Part shown: piece by piece, positions 50,191 to 59,267 of the stretch | Layout: every line of letters starts with the position of its first letter | How positions within the stretch are numbered: the first letter of the stretch is position 1 | Assembly (NCBI GenBank): GCA_947054505.1 | Contig: CAMRWU010000007.1 | Coordinates: 1-64,000 of the forward strand | Source of the DNA: an uncultured Pseudomonadota bacterium | GTDB lineage: Bacteria; Pseudomonadota; Alphaproteobacteria; RF32; CAG-239 | Direction of reading: 5' to 3' | Length of the DNA stretch: 64,000 nucleotides | Program-made: the position numbers and the translations under genes | Notes under the pieces: model-generated | Database searches by the model: none | The model's input: only the letters and a program-made list of their open reading frames with translations | Told to the model about the DNA's origin: nothing

Positions 50191-50216
50191 GAAACTCGCT
50201 TAGTCAAGCGAGTTTC
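50191..50216 (-). other. Perfect hairpin between acpP and fabF
   Basis: An 11-bp perfect stem GAAACTCGCTT/AAGCGAGTTTC with a 4-nt loop, 25 bases after the acpP stop on the minus strand. No T run follows, so it is more likely a partial terminator or RNA-stabilising hairpin that lets acpP mRNA exceed fabF mRNA. Confidence 0.6.
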
Positions 50217-50240
50217 ATCATATTCAATAAGCCATTAAAC

Positions 50241-50474
50241 TTAAGCATTCTTAGAAAGATAGTCGATAGCATCTTTAACAGTAAGAATTTTTTCAGCAGC
50301 TTCGTCAGGAATTTCGCAACCGAATTCTTCTTCGAAAGCCATAACCAATTCTACTGTATCCAAGCTATCAGCGCCCAAATCGTCAATGAAGCTGGCGTTA
50401 TCTGTTACTTTTGATTCTTCAACGCCAAGATGCTCTGCAACGATTTTCTTAACGCGGTTAGCTGTATCAGTCAT
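50241..50474 (-). CDS. acpP: Acyl carrier protein
   Basis: 77 residues, acidic, four helices. The phosphopantetheine attachment Ser37 lies in [22 protein letters not shown], the exact ACP pattern. It is the carrier for fatty-acid synthesis. Order acpP-fabF is the conserved one; fabD and fabG are not in the window. Confidence 0.97.
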   Translation of the reverse strand: MTDTANRVKKIVAEHLGVEESKVTDNASFIDDLGADSLDTVELVMAFEEEFGCEIPDEAAEKILTVKDAIDYLSKNA

Positions 50475-50658
50475 ATGATAAAACCTCTAAAAAATTAAAA
50501 CAAATTAATCGGACCGATATCAGCCCGTGATATTTTGTTAGCACAAGTTGATGCGACTTGACAAGCATTATTTTCAAAAAAAACACCTTTTTAACAATTA
50601 TCTCTTGCCAAAAAGCGCAAAAAACTTATACTTTCTTCAAACAAAAAAGGTGGATAAA

Positions 50659-51579
50659 ATGACTGAAATAATCAATGTTGATAAACTGACCAAAAAATTC
50701 AAAATAAAAAAAGCGTCACACGGGTTTCGCGGAATTTTTCATCCTGAATACAAAAGCGTAACCGCGGTTAACGAAATTTCTTTTAACATAAAAAAAGGCG
50801 AGCGCATCGCGTTTATCGGCCCCAATGGCGCGGGAAAATCCACCACAATCAAAATGCTGTCCTCCATCCTGCATCCCACCTCCGGACACGCTGAAGTCAT
50901 GGGATTAGTCCCTTGGGAAAACCGCCAAAAACTGGCATACCATATCGGTACGGTGTTCGGACAACGCTCACAATTATGGTACAACCTGCCCGTACAAGAC
51001 AGCTTTGCGCTTTTTGGCAAAATGTACGGCATTGAAGAAGTAAAATTCAAACGCCGCCTGTCCCATTTGGTAAAACTTTTTGAAATCCGCGACCTAATGA
51101 CCCAAACCACGCGCAGCCTGTCTCTTGGCCAAAGAATGCGTTGTGAAATTGTTGCTTCGCTGATTCACAATCCTCAAGTTCTGTTCTTGGATGAACCGAC
51201 AATCGGTTTGGACGTCACGGCAAAAGAAATCATCCGCAATCTTGTCAAAAAACAAGCTTTGGAAGAAGAAACAACCCTGTTGCTGACCTCTCACGACACC
51301 GATGATATGGAAAAAGTTTGTGACCGCGTCATCATCATCAATAAAGGTCGGCTGATTTTTGACGATTCTCTTGTCCGACTAAAAGCATCGTACCTCAAGA
51401 AAAAATATGTAGAAATCACAACCGACGCCGGAGAAAAGATTCGCAAAGAAATCAACACCGCCCAAACGTCGGCACAAAAAGCGATTGATGAGCTGGTCAA
51501 ACAATATCACGTTACGGATATGACAATTGAAAATCCGCCTATGGATGAAATCATCAAGGAGATTTACAAACGTGACTAA
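50659..51579 (+). CDS. ABC-2 exporter ATPase (viologen-exporter type)
   Basis: 306 residues from the ATG at 50659, preceded by AGGTGG; further in-frame ATGs upstream lie in AT-rich non-coding sequence. Walker A GPNGAGKSTT, signature region RSLSLGQRMRCEIV, Walker B VLFLDEPTIGLDV, H-loop TSHDTDDME. The N-terminal KKFKIKKASHGFRGIFHPEYKSVTAVNEIS insertion is typical of the COG4586 ATPases whose partners are two ABC-2 permeases, exactly as here. Substrate unknown. Overlaps the next gene by eight bases. Confidence 0.92.
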   Translation: MTEIINVDKLTKKFKIKKASHGFRGIFHPEYKSVTAVNEISFNIKKGERIAFIGPNGAGKSTTIKMLSSILHPTSGHAEVMGLVPWENRQKLAYHIGTVFGQRSQLWYNLPVQDSFALFGKMYGIEEVKFKRRLSHLVKLFEIRDLMTQTTRSLSLGQRMRCEIVASLIHNPQVLFLDEPTIGLDVTAKEIIRNLVKKQALEEETTLLLTSHDTDDMEKVCDRVIIINKGRLIFDDSLVRLKASYLKKKYVEITTDAGEKIRKEINTAQTSAQKAIDELVKQYHVTDMTIENPPMDEIIKEIYKRD

Positions 51580-52363
51580 TTCATTTTTTGCAAAATACGG
51601 AGCGATTTTCCGTATCTCGTTCAAACAGGCGTGGAACAACAAAGCCAATCTGTCGGGACTGCTCTTCTTTTTGTTTATCCTGCTGTTCATCTACAATCGA
51701 CTTTGGGTCGTCATCGGCATACAGGATAACGTATCCGGATACAACGCCATCTACATTTGGTATCTGCTTCTGGCGGAAATGATTATTCTGTCCTCACCCA
51801 GAATGGAACGAATTCTTTTTAACGATATCAGAGAAGGCAACATGGCTTATTACATCAACAAGCCCATTTCTTTTTTTCTGATGCGCTACACCGAAGGATT
51901 GGGAAACATGACCGTATCATTCCTGATAATGGGCGGATTCGGAACATTGGTAACGTTAGGTTTAACAGGACAACCGCCTTTTGCGTGGCATCATTTCCCG
52001 ATAATCATACTGATGTGCTACATCTCCTCCGCCATCAACCTACTGTTTTATACCGGCGTGGGATTATGCAGTCTCTGGCTTGACAGTATCCGCTCACTAG
52101 GTATGGTTGTCGAACGTCTGGCTTTCATTTTCGGCGGAGCAATATTCCCCTTAAGCATTTATCCGCAATGGTTTGTTAACATCGCCAAATGGACACCGTT
52201 TTATTCCATTTACTACCTGACGATAAAATTGGTTTATGACTTTTCATGGTACAATCTGTTTGAAGCGGTGCTCCTAAACACTCTTTGGGTCAGTGCTATT
52301 GTCGGATTCGTTATCTTCACTTACAGAAAACTCATTAAAAAGGTGGACATCTATGGCGGCTGA
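51572..52363 (+). CDS. ABC-2 permease, first subunit
   Basis: 263 residues with a GTG start at 51572 (AAGGAG nine to fourteen bases upstream) overlapping the ATPase stop. Six membrane segments and a short N-terminal cytoplasmic KYGAIFRISFKQAWNNKAN. Belongs by pattern and order to the COG4587-type permease. It forms the channel with the following permease. Overlaps it by 11 bases, so all three are coupled. Confidence 0.88.
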   Translation: MTNSFFAKYGAIFRISFKQAWNNKANLSGLLFFLFILLFIYNRLWVVIGIQDNVSGYNAIYIWYLLLAEMIILSSPRMERILFNDIREGNMAYYINKPISFFLMRYTEGLGNMTVSFLIMGGFGTLVTLGLTGQPPFAWHHFPIIILMCYISSAINLLFYTGVGLCSLWLDSIRSLGMVVERLAFIFGGAIFPLSIYPQWFVNIAKWTPFYSIYYLTIKLVYDFSWYNLFEAVLLNTLWVSAIVGFVIFTYRKLIKKVDIYGG

Positions 52364-53153
52364 TTTTTTGAACAACTTGAAGCTTTTTTTATTTATCCAA
52401 AAAAGCAATATAAAGACAGCGTTTCAAAACAAGACTGATGCCTTTGTCAATGTCTTGATGATGCTGATTAACAACCTCGCATTCTTTTTTATGTGGTGGG
52501 TGATTTTTGAATATAAAGACAACAACATTAACGGCTGGGGCATCGGCGAAATGGCTCTGCTCTATATGTCAATAAACAATGCTTTTGCCGGCTTTGCCCT
52601 TTTTGCACGCGGTGTTCAGACACTTCCCGAGTACATCGACAACGGCACATTGGACAACTACATCACCACCCCGCGCAATCCCTTATTTATGATTGCCACC
52701 TCGGAATCAACCTTTGCCAATTGGGGCGATTATCTAACCGGATTTATCGCATTTTTCATCTCCGGCTATTTAAGCATCACCAGCTTTTTCACCATGTTGG
52801 CAATCAGCTTTCTGGGTTTTATTTTAATGTCGTCTTACCGATTGATTATGTCATCACTGGCCTTTTTCATCAAAGACAGCCAGCGCTTGGGAGACAACAT
52901 TTTTATGGCCTTTATCACCTTTTCCAGCCAACCGGCTTCCATCTTCACAACCGGCTGGTACAAAGTCCTGTTTTTAACCATCATTCCCGCCGGCTTTATT
53001 TCTTTCTATCCTGTTGAACTCATCAAAAACTTCAATTGGAGTGATTTGGCGGTATTGAGCGGTGGAACATTCATATTCTTTTTCATCGCCACACGCTTTT
53101 TCTACTTTGGCTTGCGTCACTATGCCTCAGGCAACAAATTCGGTGTAAGATAA
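52353..53153 (+). CDS. ABC-2 permease, second subunit
   Basis: 266 residues from the ATG at 52353, with AGGTGG six bases before; earlier in-frame ATGs lie within the previous gene. Six membrane segments; the middle has RGVQTLPEYIDNGTLDNYITTPRNPLF, the characteristic stretch of COG3694 permeases. Third gene of the exporter operon. Confidence 0.88.
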   Translation: MAADFLNNLKLFLFIQKSNIKTAFQNKTDAFVNVLMMLINNLAFFFMWWVIFEYKDNNINGWGIGEMALLYMSINNAFAGFALFARGVQTLPEYIDNGTLDNYITTPRNPLFMIATSESTFANWGDYLTGFIAFFISGYLSITSFFTMLAISFLGFILMSSYRLIMSSLAFFIKDSQRLGDNIFMAFITFSSQPASIFTTGWYKVLFLTIIPAGFISFYPVELIKNFNWSDLAVLSGGTFIFFFIATRFFYFGLRHYASGNKFGVR

Positions 53154-53224
53154 GGAAAATATATTGACATCCCAGAATGTTGCTTTTAGGCTGAAATCAG
53201 ATAAAACTTATGGAGGGCTTTCTT

Positions 53225-53503
53225 ATGAAAAAATTAATTTACATTGTTTTGGTTGTCATCGTTCTACTGGCAATCAGCTATTTTGTGAAGCAGGAAACAC
53301 CTGTTGCGGAAGAAATTCCTTCTGCACCTGAAGCGGCTCTCGTTGAAGATGAAGTCGCTGTTGATGCCGAAGCAATCAGCAACATGACTATCGAAACCGA
53401 AAACACCGAAGTTACCAGTGACGGGGAAGTCGTTGATGAAGAAATCGAAGAAGACAACCCATCTGAAACATCGGATGATGATGAAACCATCGTAACAGAA
53501 TAG
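53225..53503 (+). CDS. Short membrane-anchored acidic protein
   Basis: 92 residues from the ATG at 53225 with GGAGGG eight bases upstream. An N-terminal membrane helix (KLIYIVLVVIVLLAISYFV) is followed by about 70 residues rich in Glu, Asp, Val and Thr with almost no basic residues (EVVDEEIEEDNPSETSDDDETIVTE at the end, net charge strongly negative), so probably disordered outside or inside the membrane. No family recognised. It follows the ABC exporter genes by 71 bases and has its own terminator. Confidence 0.65.
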   Translation: MKKLIYIVLVVIVLLAISYFVKQETPVAEEIPSAPEAALVEDEVAVDAEAISNMTIETENTEVTSDGEVVDEEIEEDNPSETSDDDETIVTE

Positions 53504-53520
53504 CAACAATAAAAAACAAA

Positions 53521-53551
53521 AAAGGTTGCTTTAATCAGCAACCTTTTTTGT
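53521..53551 (+). terminator. Rho-independent terminator after the acidic protein
   Basis: A 10-bp stem AAAGGTTGCT/AGCAACCTTT with a 6-nt loop followed by a T run, 17 bases after the stop. Confidence 0.9.
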
Positions 53552-53609
53552 TGCAATTTCAAAAAAAAAATCTATCTATAAACAAGAAAAAACATGAAAG
53601 GAATAAAAC

Positions 53610-54551
53610 ATGAAAGTAGGAATTATCGGAGCCGGCGGTGTCGGCAGTGCGACAGCCTTTGCATTGATTATGCGTGGTGTCGCCAGAAAAGTTGTCTTAA
53701 TTGATGCCAATGAAAAACGCGCTTGCGCAGAAGCGATGGACATCGCTCACGCCACACCTTTTGCCTATGCCAACAAAGTCAAAGCAGGAACCTACGCCGA
53801 CCTCAATGGAGCCGAAGTGGTTATTATAACCGCGGGCGCCAACCAAAAACCCGGAGAAACCCGTCTGGATTTATTAGGTCGCAACGTCAAAATTTTTGAA
53901 AGCATCATTCCGCAAGTGGTCGCGGCCGCTCCGGAAACAACATTGTTAATTGCTGCCAATCCGGCTGATATCATGACCGAAGTCGCTCTAAAACTCTCCG
54001 GTTTTCCGAAAGAACGCGTCATTGGTAGCGGAACGGTTTTAGATACCTCCCGCTTCAGAACATTATTGGGATATCACCTCGGCGTATCACCCAAATCCAT
54101 TCACGCCAATGTTTTGGGAGAACACGGCGACAGTGAAGTTCTGACATGGTCAAACGGCGACGCCGGAACTGTTCCATTGGAAACTCTGGCACAAATGGTC
54201 GGACGTCCGCTCACACCGGAGATTAAAGAACAAATCGACGACGGTGTCCGCAATGCTGCCTACAAAATCATCGAAGGGAAAGGCTCAACATTCTATGGCA
54301 TCGCCGGTGCACTGTGCCGAATTTGTCAGGCCATCACCACTAACGAATATGCCATTCTTACCGTTTCTTCTCACCACAATGATGTAGAGGGCATCAAAGA
54401 CATCTGCCTGTCTCTGCCGACGGTTATCGGCAAACGTGGCATCCACAATGTCATTTCCCCCAAATTGAACGACGACGAAAAAGCAAAATTGAAAAAAAGC
54501 GCCGAAACAATAAAAGACTACTCTGAGAAAGCGCTTCAGCTTATCGGATAA
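53610..54551 (+). CDS. ldh: L-lactate dehydrogenase
   Basis: NAD-dependent interconversion of pyruvate and L-lactate; 313 residues. The Rossmann start is IIGAGGVGSATAF. The substrate-specificity loop reads TAGANQKPGETRLDL, where Gln (the Gln102 position of LDH) rather than the Arg of malate dehydrogenase is present. Further: GSGTVLDTSRFR (catalytic Asp/Arg), NVLGEHGDSEV (catalytic His) and GKGSTFYGIAGALCRICQAI. The Gln makes lactate dehydrogenase the better call. It is a single gene with its own terminator, pointing to fermentative lactate formation. Confidence 0.9.
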   Translation: MKVGIIGAGGVGSATAFALIMRGVARKVVLIDANEKRACAEAMDIAHATPFAYANKVKAGTYADLNGAEVVIITAGANQKPGETRLDLLGRNVKIFESIIPQVVAAAPETTLLIAANPADIMTEVALKLSGFPKERVIGSGTVLDTSRFRTLLGYHLGVSPKSIHANVLGEHGDSEVLTWSNGDAGTVPLETLAQMVGRPLTPEIKEQIDDGVRNAAYKIIEGKGSTFYGIAGALCRICQAITTNEYAILTVSSHHNDVEGIKDICLSLPTVIGKRGIHNVISPKLNDDEKAKLKKSAETIKDYSEKALQLIG

Positions 54552-54588
54552 AGCCAAAAAAAGCTTAAAAACTCGTCAAGACATTTGC

Positions 54589-54634
54589 AATTCCTCTTCC
54601 TTGCGCGTATAGTGATTGGGAAGAGGAATTTTTT
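54589..54634 (+). terminator. Hairpin terminator between ldh and mtaB
   Basis: A 12-bp perfect stem AATTCCTCTTCC/GGAAGAGGAATT with an 18-nt loop, directly followed by a T run. It lies 37 bases after ldh and just before the mtaB ribosome site. Confidence 0.75.
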
Positions 54635-54646
54635 ATGGAATAAATC

Positions 54647-55699
54647 ATGGCCCAAGTCATTACACTCGGTTGTCGCATTAACACTTACGAGTCAGAAATA
54701 CTAAAAGAAAAATTTAAAAACCGTGACGATTTAATCATTGTCAACACCTGTGCCGTAACCGGTGAAGCAGAACGCCAATGCCGTCAGACGATTCGCAAGT
54801 TGCGCCGTGAAAATCCGAACGCCAAAATCATTGTTACCGGTTGCGCCGCTCAAATTGCTCCCCAAAAATTTGCCGCAATGGATGAGGTTGACCTCATTCT
54901 CGGTAATCGCGAAAAAACCGAAATTGAAAAATACATCCAAGGCGACATCACAGAAAAAACCATCGTCGGCGACATTCTTTCATACGACAGTTATGACAAC
55001 TACCTGATAACCGGTTTCGACGGACGACACAAAGCCTTTGTTCAGATTCAACAGGGATGTGACCATCGGTGTACTTATTGTATCATTCCCTATGCCCGTG
55101 GCAACAACCGCTCCGTTCCGGTACAAGATATCCTTAACCAGATTCGCGAATTATTACGACAAGGATTTCAAGAAATATGCCTGACCGGTGTCGACATCTG
55201 TTCTTACAACATCGCAACAACAAACTTTAGCCAACTAAACCAAACGATTCTAAGTCAAATTCCCGAGCTGACATCTCTGCAATACGGCTCTTTGGATCCG
55301 GCGGCTCTTGACGATGATTTTATTAACCTTGTCAAACACTATCCAAACATTCATCCGCATTTTCACCTCTCCATCCAATCTGGTGACAATATGGTTTTGA
55401 AAAGAATGAAACGCCGCCACACCCGCGAAGATGTTATTGCCCTTTGCAACAAAATTCGGACCGTTCGTCCTGAAGCAACTTTTGGAGCTGATTTTATTTG
55501 CGGTTTTCCGACCGAAACAGATGAACAATTCCAAAACACCGTAAAATTGATACATGAAGCCGGCATTAACAAACTTCATGTTTTTCCCTACTCGGAACGA
55601 AGCGGCACACCGGCAGCCTTGATGCCGCAGGTTCCGGTAGAAGTTCGCAAAGAACGGGCTCGCTTATTGCGTCAGAAAGGAGAATGTATTGATGAGTAA
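54647..55699 (+). CDS. mtaB: tRNA t6A37 methylthiotransferase, MtaB type
   Basis: A radical-SAM enzyme adding a methylthio group to t6A37 of tRNA. Family features: the N-terminal cluster cysteines in ITLGCRINTYESE, VNTCAVT and VTGCAA, the radical SAM motif GCDHRCTYCIIP (CxxxCxxC) and the FCxDFICGFPTETDEQF-like FGADFICGFPTETDEQF. At 350 residues it is about 50-70 shorter than usual: it ends just after [16 protein letters not shown], so the C-terminal TRAM-type RNA-binding domain is missing. First gene of the mtaB-ftsY-xseA run; the end overlaps ftsY by eight bases. Confidence 0.9.
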   Translation: MAQVITLGCRINTYESEILKEKFKNRDDLIIVNTCAVTGEAERQCRQTIRKLRRENPNAKIIVTGCAAQIAPQKFAAMDEVDLILGNREKTEIEKYIQGDITEKTIVGDILSYDSYDNYLITGFDGRHKAFVQIQQGCDHRCTYCIIPYARGNNRSVPVQDILNQIRELLRQGFQEICLTGVDICSYNIATTNFSQLNQTILSQIPELTSLQYGSLDPAALDDDFINLVKHYPNIHPHFHLSIQSGDNMVLKRMKRRHTREDVIALCNKIRTVRPEATFGADFICGFPTETDEQFQNTVKLIHEAGINKLHVFPYSERSGTPAALMPQVPVEVRKERARLLRQKGECIDE

Positions 55700-56600
55700 T
55701 TGGCTAAAAAAACTGGGATTAGGATTAAAAAAATCCTCTAACCGCCTAAACAACGGCATCAGCGACATCTTCACCAAACGCAAACTAAATGATGACACCA
55801 TAGAAGAGCTGGAAGAACTTCTCATTTGTGCAGATATGGGAATTGCGGCTTCAACCAAACTATCGACACAGCTGGCCAAACGCCGCTTTGACAAAGACAT
55901 CGACAACGTCGATATCCGCACCGCACTGGCCAAAGACATTGAAGACATTCTCACACCTTGCGAAAAAAAATTGACAACCGACACTCATCATCCGGAAATC
56001 ATTCTGATGGTTGGCGTTAACGGTGCAGGAAAAACCACAACCATCGGCAAATTATCCAAACGCTTTGCCCACAAAAAAGTCAGCTTTATCGCCGGTGATA
56101 CATTCCGTGCCGCGGCGGTCGAACAACTCTCCGTTTGGGGCGAAAGAAACAACGTCCGCGTTTATAAAGGCCCCGATGGCTGTGATGCCGCAGGCCTCTG
56201 CTATGACGGCATTCAAGAAGCTATCAAACAAAATGATGACATCGTTTTCATAGACACGGCCGGACGTCTGCAAAACAAAAGCGGCTTAATGGATGAACTG
56301 AAAAAAATTGTCAAGGTTATCAAAAAAGTTATTCCGGATGCTCCGCACCACACACTATTATGCTTGGATGCCACCACCGGACAAAACGCCCTAAACCAAG
56401 TCAAAACATTTAAAGAAATGGTCAATGTTGATGGCTTGATTATCAACAAACTTGACGGCACTGCCAAAGGCGGTATTTTGGTAGCCATAGCACAAGAACA
56501 CCCAACCTCCATTTATTTTATCGGAGTTGGGGAAGGCATTGATGATATTAACGAATTCTCAGCTTCTGACTTTTCGAAAAACTTACTGGATTTGCAATAA
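55692..56600 (+). CDS. ftsY: Signal recognition particle receptor FtsY
   Basis: SRP receptor GTPase for co-translational membrane targeting. 302 residues from the ATG at 55692, with GGAGAA upstream. NG domain only: the N part starts [15 protein letters not shown]; the G domain has [55 protein letters not shown] and LDGTAKGG. It lacks the acidic A domain, as is common outside enterics. Shares one base with xseA. Confidence 0.96.
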   Translation: MSNWLKKLGLGLKKSSNRLNNGISDIFTKRKLNDDTIEELEELLICADMGIAASTKLSTQLAKRRFDKDIDNVDIRTALAKDIEDILTPCEKKLTTDTHHPEIILMVGVNGAGKTTTIGKLSKRFAHKKVSFIAGDTFRAAAVEQLSVWGERNNVRVYKGPDGCDAAGLCYDGIQEAIKQNDDIVFIDTAGRLQNKSGLMDELKKIVKVIKKVIPDAPHHTLLCLDATTGQNALNQVKTFKEMVNVDGLIINKLDGTAKGGILVAIAQEHPTSIYFIGVGEGIDDINEFSASDFSKNLLDLQ

Positions 56601-57973
56601 TGGAAGACTTGCTTAATCTTATGGAAAACCAGCATAGCGCACCGCAGATCCCCGAATTTACGGTCAGCGAGATTTCCTTTGAAGTCAAAAGACTGGTCGA
56701 AACCGCCTTTGGCAAAATCAAGGTCAAAGGAGAAATTTTTGGCGGCAAACGAGCCGATTCCGGACACTGGTATCTATCACTGAAAGATGAAAATGCAGTG
56801 ATTTCTGCCGTCGTATGGAAAGGCGTTGCCTCTCGTCTTCCGTTCAAACCGGAAGATGGGCTGGAAGTTATTGCCACCGGAAAAATCACTACCTTCGCCG
56901 GCAAATCATCCTATCAGCTGGTTATTGAACAAATGGAAATCGCCGGCGCCGGTGCGTTATTAAAACTGCTGGAAGAACGAAAAAAACAATTTGCCGCCGA
57001 AGGATTATTTGACAGTGCCCATAAACAAAAAATTCCGTTTCTGCCGCAAACAATCGGTGTCGTCACTTCTGCCAGCGGTGCCGTTATCCGCGACATTATA
57101 CACCGCGTCCGTGATCGTTTTCCGTCACATATTTTAGTCTGGCCTACTCCGGTACAAGGTGACGGTGCTGCCGAAAAAATCGCAGCGGCGATTAAAAGCT
57201 TCAACGCACTCTCCCCCATGGATGAAATCAAACGTCCGGATGTTTTGATTGTGGCTCGTGGCGGCGGAAGTCTGGAAGACTTGTGGCCGTTTAATGAAGA
57301 AGTCGTCATTCGAGCCGTTTATGCTTCGCAAATTCCGATTATTTCAGCCGTCGGTCATGAAACAGATACCATGCTGATTGACTATGTTTCAGACCTGCGT
57401 GCCCCCACACCAACAGGTGCGGCCGAATTTGCCGTTCCCGTCAAAAATGACCTCTGCGCCCAGCTTAACACCCTCACCGGCCGGTTGCTAAATGCCGAAA
57501 CCAGATATTTCGAAGAGCGCCGTATCAAACTTGAAGGACTGTCCCGCGGCATCCCCAATTTGGAACAACTGTTGCAAGAAGCAACTCAAAAATTTGATGA
57601 CAGAATTGAGCGCCTGAACATCGCTTTCAAAACCTTATTGCAAAACAAACACAACCAAATAGAACGCACCGGACTAAAACCATACTATGTTAAAAACATT
57701 ATTGAAAAGGGAAGTGAAATTCTCAACCAACTTTCTCTGCGGTTACAATCCGTTTCTGTAGATTCGGTGTTAAAACGTGGTTTTGCTTGGGTGAAAGACG
57801 ATAAAAACAAAACAATTTACAACATTCAACAAGCCAAACAAGCATCTTCATTTGAAATAACCTTCCATGATGGAACATTGCAAACAGGAAAGCAAACAGC
57901 TTCTGCCAAAAAAACATCAAAACATTCTGAAAGATCAACCAATGCCCAACAAACTGATTTATTCGATTTTTAG
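56600..57973 (+). CDS. xseA: Exodeoxyribonuclease VII large subunit
   Basis: Processive single-strand exonuclease; 457 residues. N-terminal OB fold ([42 protein letters not shown]), then the catalytic region [75 protein letters not shown], and a coiled-coil C-terminus. Starts in the ftsY stop (TAATG). xseB is not nearby. Confidence 0.97.
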   Translation: MEDLLNLMENQHSAPQIPEFTVSEISFEVKRLVETAFGKIKVKGEIFGGKRADSGHWYLSLKDENAVISAVVWKGVASRLPFKPEDGLEVIATGKITTFAGKSSYQLVIEQMEIAGAGALLKLLEERKKQFAAEGLFDSAHKQKIPFLPQTIGVVTSASGAVIRDIIHRVRDRFPSHILVWPTPVQGDGAAEKIAAAIKSFNALSPMDEIKRPDVLIVARGGGSLEDLWPFNEEVVIRAVYASQIPIISAVGHETDTMLIDYVSDLRAPTPTGAAEFAVPVKNDLCAQLNTLTGRLLNAETRYFEERRIKLEGLSRGIPNLEQLLQEATQKFDDRIERLNIAFKTLLQNKHNQIERTGLKPYYVKNIIEKGSEILNQLSLRLQSVSVDSVLKRGFAWVKDDKNKTIYNIQQAKQASSFEITFHDGTLQTGKQTASAKKTSKHSERSTNAQQTDLFDF

Positions 57974-58784
57974 CTTTCTCTCTGTTGCCGGACTATCTTC
58001 CGCCGCTTCGGCCATCCAACTCTGCGGTCAGCCGGCACAAGGTGAAATTCTACAGGGACGGGCCGACAACATTTCCCGAATTGTCATGGACGGAAAAGAC
58101 ATCCGCCTATCACCGCAAGGAAATTTTCTGATTGTTTTCGGACGAGATGAAACATCTCCCAAACAATTTGCCGCGGCCACATCTTCCGGAGAAGTCATCC
58201 CCTTATCCGTCGATGTCAACAAAACGGCATGGGATGTTCAAAGCCTGAAAGGTGTTCCGCCCCGCAAAGTCACCCCTTCCGATTCGGACTTGCGAGACAT
58301 TGAACGGGAACAAAAACTTGTTCGTGCCGGACAAGCGGAAAACACGGCAACCCCCTATTGGCAAAAAGGATTTATACAGCCTGTTGAAGGTCGCATCAGC
58401 GGAAACTTCGGCGGACAAAGAATTATGAACGGCATCAAAAAAAATCCGCACAGCGGGATGGATATCGCCGTTCCGGAAGGAATCCCCGTTAAAGCATCTT
58501 CCGACGGAATAGTAACTTTAGCCGCCAATGATTTATTTTATTCTGGCAATGTGATTATTGTCGATCACGGATACGGATTGCACACTGTTTATGCTCACCT
58601 TAAAGAAATCAGCGTCAAACAAGGAGATTCTGTAAAAAAAGGAGACATTATCGCCTTGTCGGGCAAAACCGGACGAGTAACCGGCCCCCACCTACACTGG
58701 GGAGCTTCATACAACGGAATCAAGTTTAACCCCAAGTCATTATTAAGTTTAGGAAAAAGTAACGATTTATGCTTTAATTTATAA
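57942..58784 (+). CDS. M23-family peptidoglycan hydrolase (LytM domain)
   Basis: 280 residues from the ATG at 57942, overlapping the end of xseA by 32 bases. A signal peptide (SSAASA, residues 19-25) is followed by a mixed N-terminal domain, and a LytM metalloprotease domain near residues 165-265. Zinc ligands are visible: NPHSGMDIA (HxxxD), then HLHWG (HxH). Because the catalytic residues are intact, endopeptidase activity is likely, unlike degenerate EnvC/NlpD activators. Weak ribosome site; coupling to xseA may drive translation. Confidence 0.88.
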   Translation: MPNKLIYSIFSFLSVAGLSSAASAIQLCGQPAQGEILQGRADNISRIVMDGKDIRLSPQGNFLIVFGRDETSPKQFAAATSSGEVIPLSVDVNKTAWDVQSLKGVPPRKVTPSDSDLRDIEREQKLVRAGQAENTATPYWQKGFIQPVEGRISGNFGGQRIMNGIKKNPHSGMDIAVPEGIPVKASSDGIVTLAANDLFYSGNVIIVDHGYGLHTVYAHLKEISVKQGDSVKKGDIIALSGKTGRVTGPHLHWGASYNGIKFNPKSLLSLGKSNDLCFNL

Positions 58785-58831
58785 AAGAATGAAGTAATAT
58801 TCGTATAACATTAACCAATACGAGGCAACCT

Positions 58832-59257
58832 ATGCAGGACAACGTTCATAAACAAATTATCTGGGATTCCATCGTTTGCTTAATTGTCGACGATGACAAG
58901 TTTTCCAGAACCTTTGCAAAGACCGCTCTCTATCAAATCGGTATAAAAAACGCTAAAGAAGCCGGTAATACCGAAGAAGCGATTGAACTTTTAAACAGCT
59001 TCAAGTTTGATATCATCCTGCTCGATCAGCAAATGCCCACTCAAAAAGGCCTCGAATTTGTCAACAGTCTAAAAAGTGGACAAATTGAAGGCGGCAAAAA
59101 CGTTCCGATAATTATGATTACCGTTGACACAATGGAAAAAACAGTTTTGGATGCGAAACAATTGGGAATACAGGAATATCTGGTTAAACCAATATCTCCT
59201 TTGGCTCTCAAAAAAAGAATTTGCACGGCTTTAGGCCTAAAGCAAGAACGGATTTAA
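58832..59257 (+). CDS. CheY-like single-domain response regulator
   Basis: 141 residues: one receiver domain. The acidic pocket is at Asp20-Asp22 (IVDDDK), the phosphoacceptor is Asp65 (IILLDQQMP), and Thr97 and Lys119 (LVKPIS) complete the switch, so it is phosphorylatable. There is no output domain. It might link a histidine kinase to the FliM switch or to another pathway. It lies between a peptidoglycan hydrolase and uppP, which does not identify a partner. Confidence 0.87.
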   Translation: MQDNVHKQIIWDSIVCLIVDDDKFSRTFAKTALYQIGIKNAKEAGNTEEAIELLNSFKFDIILLDQQMPTQKGLEFVNSLKSGQIEGGKNVPIIMITVDTMEKTVLDAKQLGIQEYLVKPISPLALKKRICTALGLKQERI

Positions 59258-59267
59258 GAGAAAAACA

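Noticed and set aside
53610-54551. Malate dehydrogenase as the call for this gene
   Set aside because: The specificity loop has Gln where malate dehydrogenases have Arg, so lactate dehydrogenase is preferred.
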